From the NCBI RefSeq assembly GCF_000507765.1, contig NZ_KI669405.1, positions 30,025-94,024 on the forward strand: a stretch of 64,000 bases of DNA. Direction: 5' to 3'. A program made the translations under genes and the position numbers. This document shows positions 49,256-58,482 of this stretch, piece by piece. The DNA comes from Streptococcus parasanguinis CC87K. Lineage in GTDB: Bacteria > Bacillota > Bacilli > Lactobacillales > Streptococcaceae. How positions within the stretch are numbered: the first letter of the stretch is position 1; each line of letters starts with the position of its first letter. The notes beneath the pieces were generated by a model, which was not told where the DNA came from, did not search any database, and worked only from the letters and a program-made list of their open reading frames with translations.

Positions 49256-51120
49256 TTCAAATCGGCAAAATTTTTGCCGGGCGATATAAAATCATCCAAC
49301 AAATTGGACGCGGCGGGATGGCAGATGTTTATCTTGCGCGTGATTTGATTTTAGATGGGGAAGAAGTTGCAGTCAAGGTACTGCGTACGAATTACCAGAC
49401 GGATCCCATTGCGGTTGCGCGTTTTCAGCGTGAAGCAAAGGCGATGGCAGAGCTGGACCATCCAAATATCGTTCGGATTACAGACATTGGCGAAGAAGAA
49501 GGACAACAATACCTTGCAATGGAATATGTTGCAGGTTTAGACTTGAAACGCTATATCAAAGAAAATGCTCCTTTATCAAATGAAGAAGCTGTTCGTTTGA
49601 TGGGGCAGATCCTTCTAGCTATGCGTCTTGCCCATACGCGTGGCATTATCCATAGAGATTTAAAACCACAGAATGTCCTCTTGACACCAGATGGAACAGC
49701 AAAAGTTTCAGACTTTGGGATTGCAGTGGCCTTCGCAGAGACTAGCTTGACCCAGACCAACTCGATGTTGGGGTCGGTTCATTATTTGTCCCCTGAGCAG
49801 GCGCGTGGATCAAAAGCTACGGTGCAAAGTGACATCTACGCGATGGGGATCATTTTCTATGAGATGTTGACAGGACACATTCCTTATGATGGAGATAGTG
49901 CAGTCACAATTGCTTTGCAGCATTTTCAAAAGCCACTCCCATCTATTCGTGAAGAAAATAAGAATGTTCCACAAGCTTTAGAAAATGTGGTGATCAAAGC
50001 GACAGCTAAAAAACTGACGGATCGCTATAAATCAGTGGCAGAGATGTATGTGGACCTTTCAAGTTGCTTGTCCTACGAGAGAAGAAATGAGAAAAAACTG
50101 ATTTTTGAAGATCAATCGAAAGCTGATACAAAGACTCTTCCAAAAGTGAGTCCAACTCCAAAGACGGCTCCTGTTCCAATCTCTGAGGTACGCAGTGAAA
50201 TCAGTTCGGTAGATCCTAATCGACCATTATCTGACCAGCAGACCATGGCACCAAGTAAAAAGCCAAGAAGACGCTTGCGGGCGCGCTACAAGGTCTTGTT
50301 TGTTGCCATTGCCCTAGTTCTTGCTGCCTTTACTTTCTTGTTGTATATGAGCCCAGCCAATAAAACCGTTCCAGATGTTTCCGGCAAAACCATTGCCGAA
50401 GCTAGAGCGGTTATTGAGGGACAAGACCTTCAAGTCGGTGAAGAGAAAGAAGAGTACAGTGATTCGGTTGCAGAAGGCTATGTCATTCGAACCAATCCAA
50501 ATGCAGGGGCCCAAAAGAAAGAACAAAGTCGAATTGATTTGATTGTTTCAAAAGGACCAAACAGCTTTGAAATGCCAAATTACGTGGGTGAAACACGGGC
50601 AAAAGCAGAAGAAGATTTGAAAAATACTTATAAAGTATCAAGCAAAATGATCACGATTGAAGAAGTTGAGACCTTCGATTATGCTGCAGGGACAGTTCTT
50701 GAACAAACTCCAGCTCCAGGAGAGCAATATTCTCTGAATTCAAAAACTAAGATTGTTTTGAAAGTAGCGAAAGAAACGACTTCAATTGAAATGCCAAACT
50801 ATGTTGGATCAACTTATGATTTTGCTAGAAGTAATTTGATTGAGATCTATGGTATTAAAGAAGCCAATATCGAATTAAGAAAAACAGAACATCTCCCTGA
50901 TGGGGTAGTTGTTTCTGCCGGTCAAATTGTCAGTCAAACTCCAGAAGTTTCGAGTACGGTGGATATTAACCGAACACGAATTGTTTTGACTGTATATGAG
51001 CCTAAAGTGACAGCTTCTTCAAGTACGAAAGCCTCATCAAGTTCTGATACATCTAGTTCATCCTCTGGTGAACGATCAGATACAGAAAGTTCAAGCAGTA
51101 GTGCAACTAGTGGAGATTAA
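49252..51120 (+). CDS. stkP: PASTA-domain Ser/Thr protein kinase StkP/PknB
   Basis: 622 residues. Kinase domain with GRGGMADVY (19-27), K42 in [14 protein letters not shown] (about 134-141) and DFGIA; juxtamembrane region; membrane helix about 345-365; then three PASTA domains beginning near [18 protein letters not shown] and EMPNYVGST, and a Ser-rich tail of about 35 residues with no cysteine. The pneumococcal StkP has four PASTA domains, so this protein has one fewer plus an unusual serine tail. It senses wall precursors and phosphorylates division proteins such as MapZ. Overlaps phpP by 4 bases. Confidence 0.96.
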   Translation: MIQIGKIFAGRYKIIQQIGRGGMADVYLARDLILDGEEVAVKVLRTNYQTDPIAVARFQREAKAMAELDHPNIVRITDIGEEEGQQYLAMEYVAGLDLKRYIKENAPLSNEEAVRLMGQILLAMRLAHTRGIIHRDLKPQNVLLTPDGTAKVSDFGIAVAFAETSLTQTNSMLGSVHYLSPEQARGSKATVQSDIYAMGIIFYEMLTGHIPYDGDSAVTIALQHFQKPLPSIREENKNVPQALENVVIKATAKKLTDRYKSVAEMYVDLSSCLSYERRNEKKLIFEDQSKADTKTLPKVSPTPKTAPVPISEVRSEISSVDPNRPLSDQQTMAPSKKPRRRLRARYKVLFVAIALVLAAFTFLLYMSPANKTVPDVSGKTIAEARAVIEGQDLQVGEEKEEYSDSVAEGYVIRTNPNAGAQKKEQSRIDLIVSKGPNSFEMPNYVGETRAKAEEDLKNTYKVSSKMITIEEVETFDYAAGTVLEQTPAPGEQYSLNSKTKIVLKVAKETTSIEMPNYVGSTYDFARSNLIEIYGIKEANIELRKTEHLPDGVVVSAGQIVSQTPEVSSTVDINRTRIVLTVYEPKVTASSSTKASSSSDTSSSSSGERSDTESSSSSATSGD

Positions 51121-51131
51121 TAAATCAGTCT

Positions 51132-51162
51132 AAGACTCAGATGGATTTCTGGGTCTTTTTGA
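51132..51162 (+). terminator. Terminator after stkP
   Basis: AAGACTCAG (51132-51140) pairs with CTGGGTCTT (51149-51157, one G-T pair), followed by Ts. Confidence 0.82.
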
Positions 51163-51239
51163 TTGTCTGCTATTATCCACCCACAGACGGAAGTCAAATG
51201 AGGAAAAATTTGATAAAATAGGAAAAGATGAGGTAGACT

Positions 51240-51935
51240 ATGTGGAAAATACAAATTTTTATTTTCGTTGAAGCCGTTTTGTTAACATTAGCAGCGATCA
51301 CCATTTTATCAATCGATTTTTCCAGATTTGTTGTCTTGATGGTTCTCTTTTTGCTCCTTTTGTATTACTATTTTGGCAAACAAAAAGCGAATTTTCTATT
51401 AATCGCGCTGAGTGTGCTCTTGTTTTTTATCGTGATGCTGAATCCTTTTGTGATTGCAGCCATTTTATTTGCGGTGGTTTATGGTTTATTGATTGCTTAC
51501 CCTTATATGTATAAGGAAAATGAAGCAGTTGTGTTTGATGTTGAAGAGGATACGAAAATTCGTCAGGAAAAAACTCGATGGATTGGTGATTTACAACATT
51601 TTTCAAAGCAAAGTCGAGGGTATCGAGATCTGAATGTGATCCGAGTTTTTGGGAATGACACCCTCCATTTAGAGGAGGTAGCCATTTGCAATTGGGACAA
51701 TGTAGTGATCATTCGGAAAGGGTTTGGAAATACAAAAATTATCTTACCGATTGATTTGGAATTGCATTTACAAATTAACACCTTGTATGGAGATCTGAAG
51801 TTTTTGGATCTTCCTGTCCGTAAAATGAGGAATGAAACCATAGATATTGAAACGGCACATTATCGGAGATCGCACCGTTCTGTAAAAATTGTGTTAGTTG
51901 GTATTGTTGGGGATGTTGAGGTGTTTCGCGCATGA
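51240..51935 (+). CDS. liaF: LiaF, inhibitor protein of the LiaRS envelope-stress system
   Basis: 231 residues. Hydrophobic N-terminal half with about four membrane helices (to about residue 90) and a soluble C-terminal DUF2154/toastrack-type beta domain (NVIRVFGNDTLHLEE...DVEVFRA). LiaF keeps the LiaS kinase quiet until wall-active antibiotics or envelope damage occur. GAGGT precedes the ATG. The stop overlaps the liaS start by 4 bases. Gene order stkP-liaF-liaS-liaR-fusion-S1 gene is like that known in S. mutans. Confidence 0.92.
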   Translation: MWKIQIFIFVEAVLLTLAAITILSIDFSRFVVLMVLFLLLLYYYFGKQKANFLLIALSVLLFFIVMLNPFVIAAILFAVVYGLLIAYPYMYKENEAVVFDVEEDTKIRQEKTRWIGDLQHFSKQSRGYRDLNVIRVFGNDTLHLEEVAICNWDNVVIIRKGFGNTKIILPIDLELHLQINTLYGDLKFLDLPVRKMRNETIDIETAHYRRSHRSVKIVLVGIVGDVEVFRA

Positions 51936-52948
51936 AGAAATTAGACTATCTCCTATTGTATTTCTATTCCCTAATGGTGGTTGCGGTCATTTGTCATACC
52001 ATTTTCCATTTTGTTGGTTTTCAGTGGGGCAAACTTCTCTCAGATCTTTCCTTGCTTCAATCATTCCTATTTTTGATTTTTAGTCTGACGCTTGCATTGA
52101 CGGCTTTGGTTATCTTAATTATTAAAATCACGCAATTTGTAACGGTTCATGCAGTACAACAAAAGGTAGAAGCGATCCTGACTGCTTCACAGCGAAAAGA
52201 AATTGCCCCCAAAGAATTGAATCAACAGTTAGATTTATTGGACAGCAAATTGCTTCGACTAGAAGAAAATTTACAAAAAAGTGAAAATCGTGTGATGCGA
52301 AATGAGGAAGAAATTGTGGAAATCGAGCGTAAGAGAATTGCGCGTGATCTACATGACACGGTTAGTCAAGAGTTGTTTGCAGCCAATATGATTTTATCTG
52401 GAGTGGCAGCACAGGCCCTTGAGTTAGAGAAAAGTCAGATCCAGCAGCAACTAAATGGTGTGTCAGATATTCTAGGGACAGCCCAAAATGATTTACGCGT
52501 CTTGCTCTTACATCTTCGTCCTACAGAATTGGAAGGAAAAAGTTTGGTAGAAGGTATGGAGATGATTTTTAGAGAATTGAAGGAAAAGAGTAACCTAACA
52601 GTTGTCTTCCATCATAATGACGTGAGCATTCCAAAAGATATGGAAGAACATCTATTTCGAATCGTCCAAGAAATTGTCAGCAATACCTTGAAACATGCTA
52701 GAGCTCAACAAATGGATGTCTTTTTGCATCAGGAAGGAAAACAACTTCATTTACGGATGGTGGATGATGGAATCGGCTTTGAGCAGGAAAAATTGGAACG
52801 ATTGAGTTATGGGTTGAAAAATATTCAAGAACGTGTAGAAGACATGGCGGGGACCATTAAAATAAGAACGAGTCCTCAAAAGGGAGTGGCTGTAGATATT
52901 CGTGTTCCCCTCCTTGTAAAAGATAAAAATGAAAAGGAAACTGTATGA
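51932..52948 (+). CDS. liaS: Sensor histidine kinase LiaS (VraS family)
   Basis: 338 residues. Two N-terminal membrane helices (about 10-28 and 45-70) with a short outer loop (intramembrane-sensing type), a HAMP-like linker, HisKA_3 domain with the phospho-acceptor H141 in RIARDLHDTVSQE, and an ATPase domain with QEIVSNTLKHARA and DDGIGFE. It phosphorylates LiaR. Overlaps both liaF and liaR by four bases. Confidence 0.95.
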   Translation: MKKLDYLLLYFYSLMVVAVICHTIFHFVGFQWGKLLSDLSLLQSFLFLIFSLTLALTALVILIIKITQFVTVHAVQQKVEAILTASQRKEIAPKELNQQLDLLDSKLLRLEENLQKSENRVMRNEEEIVEIERKRIARDLHDTVSQELFAANMILSGVAAQALELEKSQIQQQLNGVSDILGTAQNDLRVLLLHLRPTELEGKSLVEGMEMIFRELKEKSNLTVVFHHNDVSIPKDMEEHLFRIVQEIVSNTLKHARAQQMDVFLHQEGKQLHLRMVDDGIGFEQEKLERLSYGLKNIQERVEDMAGTIKIRTSPQKGVAVDIRVPLLVKDKNEKETV

Positions 52949-53577
52949 AAGTATTATTAGTAGATGATCATGAAATGGTCCGATTGGGATTGAAAAGCTT
53001 TTTGTCCATGCAAACCGATATTGAGAAAGTCTTAGAGGCGAAAAATGGGCAAGAAGGGGTGGAGTTGGCGCTGAAAGAAAGACCAGACGTCATCATCATG
53101 GATATTGTGATGCCAGAGCTAAATGGAATCGATGCGACTCTAGCCATCCTAAAAGAGTGGCCGGAAGCTAAAATTGTCATTTTGACGTCTTATTTAGATA
53201 ACGAAAAGATTTACCCTGTCTTAGATGCCGGTGCAAAAGGATATATTTTAAAGACCTCGTCAGCAACTGAGATCTTACAGGCTGTCAGAAAGGTTGCAAA
53301 GGGAGAATTTGCAATTGAGACAGAAGTTAGTCAAAAAGTTGAGTCACGAAAGAACCATGCTGAATTGCATGATGATTTGACAGCTAGAGAACGAGATATT
53401 CTGGCTTTATTGACGAAAGGATATGAAAATCAACGAATAGCAGATGAACTCTTCATTTCTTTAAAAACAGTGAAGACCCATGTCTCCAACATCTTATCCA
53501 AATTAGAAGTCAGTGATCGGACGCAAGCAGTCGTCTATGCCTTCCGACACCATCTGGTGAATCAAGAAGATTTTTAA
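52945..53577 (+). CDS. liaR: Response regulator LiaR (NarL/FixJ family)
   Basis: 210 residues. Receiver domain with the acceptor D53 in IIMDIVMPELNG, the conserved Thr/Lys positions in VILTSYLD and GYILKTSSA, then a LuxR-type helix-turn-helix (LTARERDILALLTKGYENQRIADELFISLKTVKTH). It activates envelope-stress genes, often including its own operon. Coupled to liaS by a 4-base overlap. Confidence 0.96.
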   Translation: MKVLLVDDHEMVRLGLKSFLSMQTDIEKVLEAKNGQEGVELALKERPDVIIMDIVMPELNGIDATLAILKEWPEAKIVILTSYLDNEKIYPVLDAGAKGYILKTSSATEILQAVRKVAKGEFAIETEVSQKVESRKNHAELHDDLTARERDILALLTKGYENQRIADELFISLKTVKTHVSNILSKLEVSDRTQAVVYAFRHHLVNQEDF

Positions 53578-53621
53578 AGGGAAACATGCTATAATAGAGC
53601 ATGATCATAAGGGGGAGACAA

Positions 53622-55022
53622 GTGGACGCAAAATTACGTTATAAAGCCAAAAAAGTTAAAATCGTCTTTTTTGATATTGATGATACATTACGTGCAAAAG
53701 AAACTGGATTGATCCCAGAATCTGTCAAAGAAGTCTTTCATCAGTTGAAAGAAAAAGGAATCCGAACAGGGATTGCAACCGGCAGAGGGATTTTTGGGGT
53801 TGTTCCTGAAATCATGGACTTAAAGCCGGATTTTCTGGTAACCTTAAACGGTGCCTATATAGAAGATACAAAAGGAACTGTGATCTACCAATCACCAATC
53901 AATGAAGCAATCGTTTCTTCTTTTGTAGATTGGGCCAAAAAATCTGAGATTGATTATGGGTTAGTGGCTAGTCATCAAGCTGCCCTGTCTAATCGGACAC
54001 CCTTGATCAGTGATGCTATTGACATCATTTATCCCAACTTACCTGTAGATCCAGATCTGCATCTGAAAGAACCTATTTTCCAAATGTGGACCTTTGATGA
54101 ACAGGATAGTGAGCTAGAGTTGCCCCCTTCTTTGCAAGAGGATTTGCGCCTAGTTTCGTGGCATCCCCATTCGTCAGATGTTGTTCGCTTTGAAGCTTCA
54201 AAAGCTTCAGGAGTTTCTCATCTTGTAAATCATTTGGGCTTGAAGCCAGAGAATGTTTTAGTATTTGGGGATGGATTAAATGATCTAGAACTGTTTGATT
54301 ATGCTGGAATTAGTATCGCAATGGGAAAATCTGCTCCAGAGTTACAAGAAAAAGCTGATTATATCACTAAGAATTTAGAAGAAGATGGCATATTCTATGC
54401 CTTAGAGGAGTTAAATATGGTTGAAAAAGAATTGACATTACCACAGTTAGAACTTGCTACGGTTGACGGTCCTGTCGCTGTGATCAAAACCAATCACGGT
54501 GAGATGAACATTCAATTGTTCCCGGATCAAGCACCAAAAACAGTTGCAAACTTTGTAGCTCTTGCTAAGTCCGGCTATTATGATGGTGTCATTTTCCATC
54601 GGATTATTAAAGATTTTATGATCCAAGGGGGAGATCCAACAGGTACAGGTATGGGTGGCGAATCCATCTATGGGGAGAGCTTCGAAGACGAATTTTCAAA
54701 AGAATTGTACAATATTCGCGGAGCCCTTTCAATGGCAAATGCTGGACCAAACACAAATGGCAGCCAATTCTTTATTGTACAAAATCAACATCTTCCATAT
54801 TCGAAAAAGGAATTGGTCCGCGGTGGCTGGCCTGAAAAAATTGCTGAAATCTATACGACAGAAGGGGGAACTCCTCACCTAGATCAACGCCATACCGTAT
54901 TTGGACAATTGATGGATGAAGCTTCTTTTGCTGTGTTGGATGAGATCGCGGCTGTTGAGACCGGGATGATGGATAAGCCAGTAGAAGATGTCGTGATTGA
55001 AACCATCGAGATTGAGGACTAA
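53622..55022 (+). CDS. Fused HAD (Cof-type) phosphatase and cyclophilin peptidyl-prolyl isomerase
   Basis: 466 residues from GTG 53622, preceded by GGGGGAG; an ATG at 53601 is too far from a ribosome site. Residues 1-270 are a HAD-IIB hydrolase: nucleophile D18 and D20 in FFDIDDTL, GIATGRG, and GDGLNDLELF. Residues about 285-466 are a cyclophilin: FHRIIKDFMIQGGDP, NGSQFFIV and HTVFGQL. Fusion of these two families appears to be a streptococcal feature. It lies in the lia region with its own TATAAT (53590-53595) and is followed one base later by an S1 gene. The purpose of the fusion is unknown. Confidence 0.94.
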   Translation: MDAKLRYKAKKVKIVFFDIDDTLRAKETGLIPESVKEVFHQLKEKGIRTGIATGRGIFGVVPEIMDLKPDFLVTLNGAYIEDTKGTVIYQSPINEAIVSSFVDWAKKSEIDYGLVASHQAALSNRTPLISDAIDIIYPNLPVDPDLHLKEPIFQMWTFDEQDSELELPPSLQEDLRLVSWHPHSSDVVRFEASKASGVSHLVNHLGLKPENVLVFGDGLNDLELFDYAGISIAMGKSAPELQEKADYITKNLEEDGIFYALEELNMVEKELTLPQLELATVDGPVAVIKTNHGEMNIQLFPDQAPKTVANFVALAKSGYYDGVIFHRIIKDFMIQGGDPTGTGMGGESIYGESFEDEFSKELYNIRGALSMANAGPNTNGSQFFIVQNQHLPYSKKELVRGGWPEKIAEIYTTEGGTPHLDQRHTVFGQLMDEASFAVLDEIAAVETGMMDKPVEDVVIETIEIED

Positions 55023-55023
55023 T

Positions 55024-55389
55024 ATGAAAATTGGAGATAAGTTAGAAGGGACCATTACAGGCATTCAACCTTATGGTGCCTTTGTCGAACTAGAGTCGGG
55101 TGTCACAGGCTTGATTCATATCTCAGAGATTAGAAGTGGTTATGTAAGTAATATTCATGATATTCTTTCAATTGGAGAAAAAGTCTTTGTCCAAGTCATC
55201 GATGTTGATGAATATTCTAAGAAAGCTAGCCTCTCTCTGAGAACACTAGAAGAAACACCACAACGAAGTATTCGACACCATCGTTTTTCAAATGACCGCC
55301 ACAAGAGTGGTTTTGCACCCTTAGCTCAACAGATGCCGACCTGGGTCAAAGAAGGAAAGGTATTCTTTAGCAAACAAGAAAAAAAATAA
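55024..55389 (+). CDS. S1-domain RNA-binding protein (CvfD/YugI/GSP13 family)
   Basis: 121 residues from ATG 55024, two bases after the fusion-protein stop. Residues 1-72 are one S1 domain (GDKLEGTITGIQPYGAFVELESG and SKKASLSLR at its end); the rest is a basic tail with HHRFSNDRHKSGFAPL. The Bacillus relative YugI (GSP13) associates with ribosomes; the pneumococcal homologue CvfD is reported as a post-transcriptional regulator. A ribosome-binding sequence GAGGAC lies in the end of the upstream gene, so translation is coupled. Confidence 0.9.
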   Translation: MKIGDKLEGTITGIQPYGAFVELESGVTGLIHISEIRSGYVSNIHDILSIGEKVFVQVIDVDEYSKKASLSLRTLEETPQRSIRHHRFSNDRHKSGFAPLAQQMPTWVKEGKVFFSKQEKK

Positions 55390-55428
55390 AAACTTCGATA
55401 GGTTGATGAAACCTACCGAAGTTTTTTT
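55388..55428. terminator. Bidirectional terminator between the S1 gene and cysK
   Basis: AACTTCG-TAGGTT (55391-55404) pairs with AACCTA-CGAAGTT, with A- and T-runs outside; it serves both convergent genes. Confidence 0.92.
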
Positions 55429-55439
55429 AATATAGAGAA

Positions 55440-56363
55440 TTATTCAAATTCGTAAAGGGTAGTAGAAAGGTAACGTTCTCCATTATCTGGTGCAAGAGCA
55501 AGAACTTTTTTACCGCTACCCAATTCTTTTGCGACTTCAATAGCAGCATAGATAGCAGCTGCGCTTGAGATTCCGACTAAGAATCCTTCAGCTCCACCGA
55601 TAGCGCGTGCAAGTTCGAAAGCTTCTTCTGAAGATACGCGACGAACACCATCATATGCATTAGTGTCTAAAGTATTTGGGATAAAGCCTGCTGAAATCCC
55701 TTGGATTTTATGTGGTCCAGGTTTTTCACCAGAAAGGACTGCAGATTCATTGGCCTCAACGGCATAGACTTTGACAGCAGGATTATTCTTTTTCAAAGTA
55801 TGAGAAATACCAGAAACAGTACCACCAGTACCAACACCTGCGACAAAAGCATCTAAACCATCTTTTCCAAAGGCATCAACGATTTCTTGTCCTGTTGTTC
55901 TTTCATGTACCTCTGGGTTAGCAGGGTTTTCAAATTGAAGAGGAAGGAAGCCATTTCTTTCTGCAGCGATTGCTTCAGCTTTAGCGATAGCGCCTTTCAT
56001 TCCTTCACTTCCAGGAGTCAAAACGAGTTCAGCTCCATAGGCTTGGATGATTTTACGACGTTCCACACTCATGGTTTCAGGCATGACAATCACAACTTTG
56101 TAGCCTTTAGCTGCGCCAACCCATGACAAACCAATCCCTGTGTTCCCACTAGTTGCTTCGACAATGGTATCACCTGGTTTGATCAAGCCATCCGCTTCAG
56201 CTTTTTCAATCATGCTCAAAGCAATCCGGTCTTTGACAGATGATCCAGGATTGAAGGCTTCGAGTTTGACATAGACATCTGCAGCTCCTTCAGGAACAAG
56301 ACGATTCAATTTGACAATCGGAGTGTTCCCAATCAATTCTGTAATATTTTCATAAATAGCCAT
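55440..56363 (-). CDS. cysK: Cysteine synthase A (O-acetylserine sulfhydrylase)
   Basis: 307 residues. PLP enzyme making cysteine from O-acetylserine and sulfide. Schiff-base lysine K44 in SSVKDRIAL, the substrate loop TSGNTGIGL and the phosphate loop [10 protein letters not shown] are intact. Length is standard. A minus-strand promoter candidate (TTACAT, 16-base spacer, TATACT) lies upstream, next to a short inverted repeat ATACT-TGTT-AGTAT that could be an operator; regulator not identified. Confidence 0.96.
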   Translation of the reverse strand: MAIYENITELIGNTPIVKLNRLVPEGAADVYVKLEAFNPGSSVKDRIALSMIEKAEADGLIKPGDTIVEATSGNTGIGLSWVGAAKGYKVVIVMPETMSVERRKIIQAYGAELVLTPGSEGMKGAIAKAEAIAAERNGFLPLQFENPANPEVHERTTGQEIVDAFGKDGLDAFVAGVGTGGTVSGISHTLKKNNPAVKVYAVEANESAVLSGEKPGPHKIQGISAGFIPNTLDTNAYDGVRRVSSEEAFELARAIGGAEGFLVGISSAAAIYAAIEVAKELGSGKKVLALAPDNGERYLSTTLYEFE

Positions 56364-56450
56364 AATATACCTCAGTTCTAGGTTTTCTTGATACTAACAA
56401 GTATAGTCTCTTGCGAGAAGAATGTAAAATATAGAAATTTTATGGGTGTG

Positions 56451-56482
56451 ATAAAAAAAAACTATCGTTGCCGATAGCTTCT
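56451..56482 (-). terminator. Terminator of the IMPACT-family gene
   Basis: On the minus strand AAGCTATCG-GCAA-CGATAG is followed by a long T-run (plus strand 56451-56480). It separates this gene from cysK downstream. Confidence 0.88.
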
Positions 56483-56486
56483 TTGA

Positions 56487-57128
56487 TTATTTTTCTACAG
56501 AAAGTAGGGGTACTTCAACCTCACGAATTCCGTGATCCTCAATAATGACTTTGCCATTGTAAAATTCGACTAAAGCTGCTGTGATAGAGTTTGTGTTTTC
56601 TTTATCCACAAAAATCGTTGTCATTACCTGATCTGTAAACATCGGATCTTGTTCCGCCAATTGATGGTCTTTTAAGAAATTAGCAAATTCTTGGTATTGG
56701 GAGTAAGAAAGTGTGATCCCAAGAACCACTTGCTCTTTGATTTCTACCAGTCCAATCTCTCGAACTGCTTGTGCCACACTTCCAGCATAAGCACGAATCA
56801 GACCGCCAGCACCTAATTTAATACCTCCGAAATAGCGAGTAACCACGACACAACTATTAGTGATGCGATGATTCTCCAAAACTCCTAACATCGGTACCCC
56901 AGCGGTTCCACTAGGCTCTCCATCATCACTGGTCCGTTTGATATCACTTTGTTCTCCAATGATGAAAGCAGAGCAGTTATGTGTAGCCTTATAGTGTTCC
57001 TTTTTGATGGCATTGATAAAATCTCTTGCTTCCTCTTCAGAGGAGACTCGCTTGATATGACAAATGAATTTTGATTTTTTGATTTCTTCTTGAACAGTGC
57101 CGTTCTCTTTAAATGTAACATATTCCAT
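56487..57128 (-). CDS. IMPACT/YigZ family protein (UPF0029)
   Basis: 213 residues. N-terminal UPF0029 domain with SKFICHIKRVSSEEEARDFI, the conserved DDGEPSGTAGVPML and VVTRYFGGIKLGAGGLIRAY, and a smaller C-terminal domain of the YigZ type. The eukaryotic relative IMPACT modulates GCN2; the bacterial role is unproven, with links proposed to translation and ribosomes. It is divergent from comFA, the arrangement seen in other streptococci. Confidence 0.93.
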   Translation of the reverse strand: MEYVTFKENGTVQEEIKKSKFICHIKRVSSEEEARDFINAIKKEHYKATHNCSAFIIGEQSDIKRTSDDGEPSGTAGVPMLGVLENHRITNSCVVVTRYFGGIKLGAGGLIRAYAGSVAQAVREIGLVEIKEQVVLGITLSYSQYQEFANFLKDHQLAEQDPMFTDQVMTTIFVDKENTNSITAALVEFYNGKVIIEDHGIREVEVPLLSVEK

Positions 57129-57168
57129 ATTCTTATTTTACAAAAAAAGAATGATTTTCTCCAACTTT

Positions 57169-57176
57169 TGCGAATT
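57169..57176 (+). promoter_or_regulatory. Possible ComX (cin/com-box) promoter of comFA
   Basis: TGCGAATT resembles the cin-box TACGAATA at 6 of 8 positions, with a T-rich stretch upstream, and ends seven bases before the ATG of comFA. Late competence genes in streptococci are read by SigX at such boxes. Confidence 0.5.
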
Positions 57177-57183
57177 AATAAGT

Positions 57184-58482
57184 ATGAAGATAGAAGATTC
57201 TTATGGAAGACTCTTAACAGAGAGTCAAATGACAAATGATCTAAAAGAAATTGCCCAAGAACTTCCAACTATAGAAAAAGAGAATGGAAGGTACCATTGC
57301 TTTCGATGTGGCAGTTTGATTGATCAGAAACTTTGGAAGTTGAGTGAGGAGGTGCTGTATTGTAGAGCCTGTATCCAATTGGGAAGGATCCGGAGTGATC
57401 AAAAACTTTATACTATTGCACAGCGAGACTTTGAAGGTCAAGAGGTGCTAAACTGGAAAGGGACCTTGACTTCCTATCAACAAGAGGTATCTGAAGGACT
57501 TATCCAAGCAGTTAAAGCAGGGAAACATGCCCTGGTACATGCTGTGACAGGAGCTGGGAAAACGGAAATGATGTATCAGGTTGTAGCAACAGCGATCAAG
57601 GCAGGAAAAGCAGTCTGTATTGCTACCCCAAGAATCGATGTCTGTATCGAACTGTACGGAAGGATGAAGGAAGATTTTTCCTGCCCCATCTCTTTACTTC
57701 ATGGAGAATCGGAACCCTATTTTAGAACACCTTTGGTGATCGCTACAACCCATCAATTGCTAAAGTTTTATCAGGCCTTTGATCTCCTTATTATAGATGA
57801 AGTAGATGCGTTTCCCTATGTGGACAATCCAATCTTATATAAAGCAGCTCAGAATGCAATAAAAAAAGAGGGGAATACCCTATATTTAACAGCAACCTCT
57901 ACAGATGAGTTAGATAAAAAGGTCAAGAAAAAAGAAATCATTCGTTATAGTCTTCCAAGAAGATTTCATGGGAACCCACTAGTGGTCCCTGAAATAAAAT
58001 GGGTGCCGAAAATTAGAGAAAAAATAGAAAAAGGAAGAATCCCTTACGAACTATTGCAACTGATCAAGAAACAAAGACAGACTCACTACCCATTGTTAAT
58101 CTTTGTATCTGAAATAGAATTAGGACAACAATTCACTGAGAACTTAAAAAAATACTTTCCCAAAGAAACAGTAGGTTTTGTATCCTCACAGACAACAGAC
58201 CGCCTACGAATGGTAGAAGAGTTTAGAAACAAAGCCATAACCATGCTAGTCTCGACAACAATTTTAGAAAGAGGAGTGACTTTTCCATTTGTAGATGTCT
58301 TTGTTTTAGAAAGTAATCACAAATTATTTACTAAAAGTGCCCTCGTACAAATTTCAGGAAGGGTCGGTCGAAGTAAAGAAAGACCAACAGGTGAACTACT
58401 TTTTCTATCAGATGGTATAACACGAGAAATGAAAAAAGCGATTAAAGAAATAAAGGAAATGAATCAGGAGGCTGGATTTTGA
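57184..58482 (+). CDS. comFA: ComFA, DEAD-box DNA-uptake ATPase
   Basis: 432 residues from ATG 57184; the open frame extends upstream into yigZ territory without a ribosome site. N-terminal four-cysteine zinc site (C39-x-x-C42 and C60-x-x-C63), Walker A in VTGAGKTEMM (about 122-131), DEVD in LIIDEVDAF, TATST and QISGRVGRSKERP (motif VI). It powers import of single-stranded DNA through ComEC during transformation. No Shine-Dalgarno sequence precedes the ATG; a possible ComX box lies just upstream, suggesting a leaderless message. Overlaps comFC by four bases. Confidence 0.95.
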   Translation: MKIEDSYGRLLTESQMTNDLKEIAQELPTIEKENGRYHCFRCGSLIDQKLWKLSEEVLYCRACIQLGRIRSDQKLYTIAQRDFEGQEVLNWKGTLTSYQQEVSEGLIQAVKAGKHALVHAVTGAGKTEMMYQVVATAIKAGKAVCIATPRIDVCIELYGRMKEDFSCPISLLHGESEPYFRTPLVIATTHQLLKFYQAFDLLIIDEVDAFPYVDNPILYKAAQNAIKKEGNTLYLTATSTDELDKKVKKKEIIRYSLPRRFHGNPLVVPEIKWVPKIREKIEKGRIPYELLQLIKKQRQTHYPLLIFVSEIELGQQFTENLKKYFPKETVGFVSSQTTDRLRMVEEFRNKAITMLVSTTILERGVTFPFVDVFVLESNHKLFTKSALVQISGRVGRSKERPTGELLFLSDGITREMKKAIKEIKEMNQEAGF

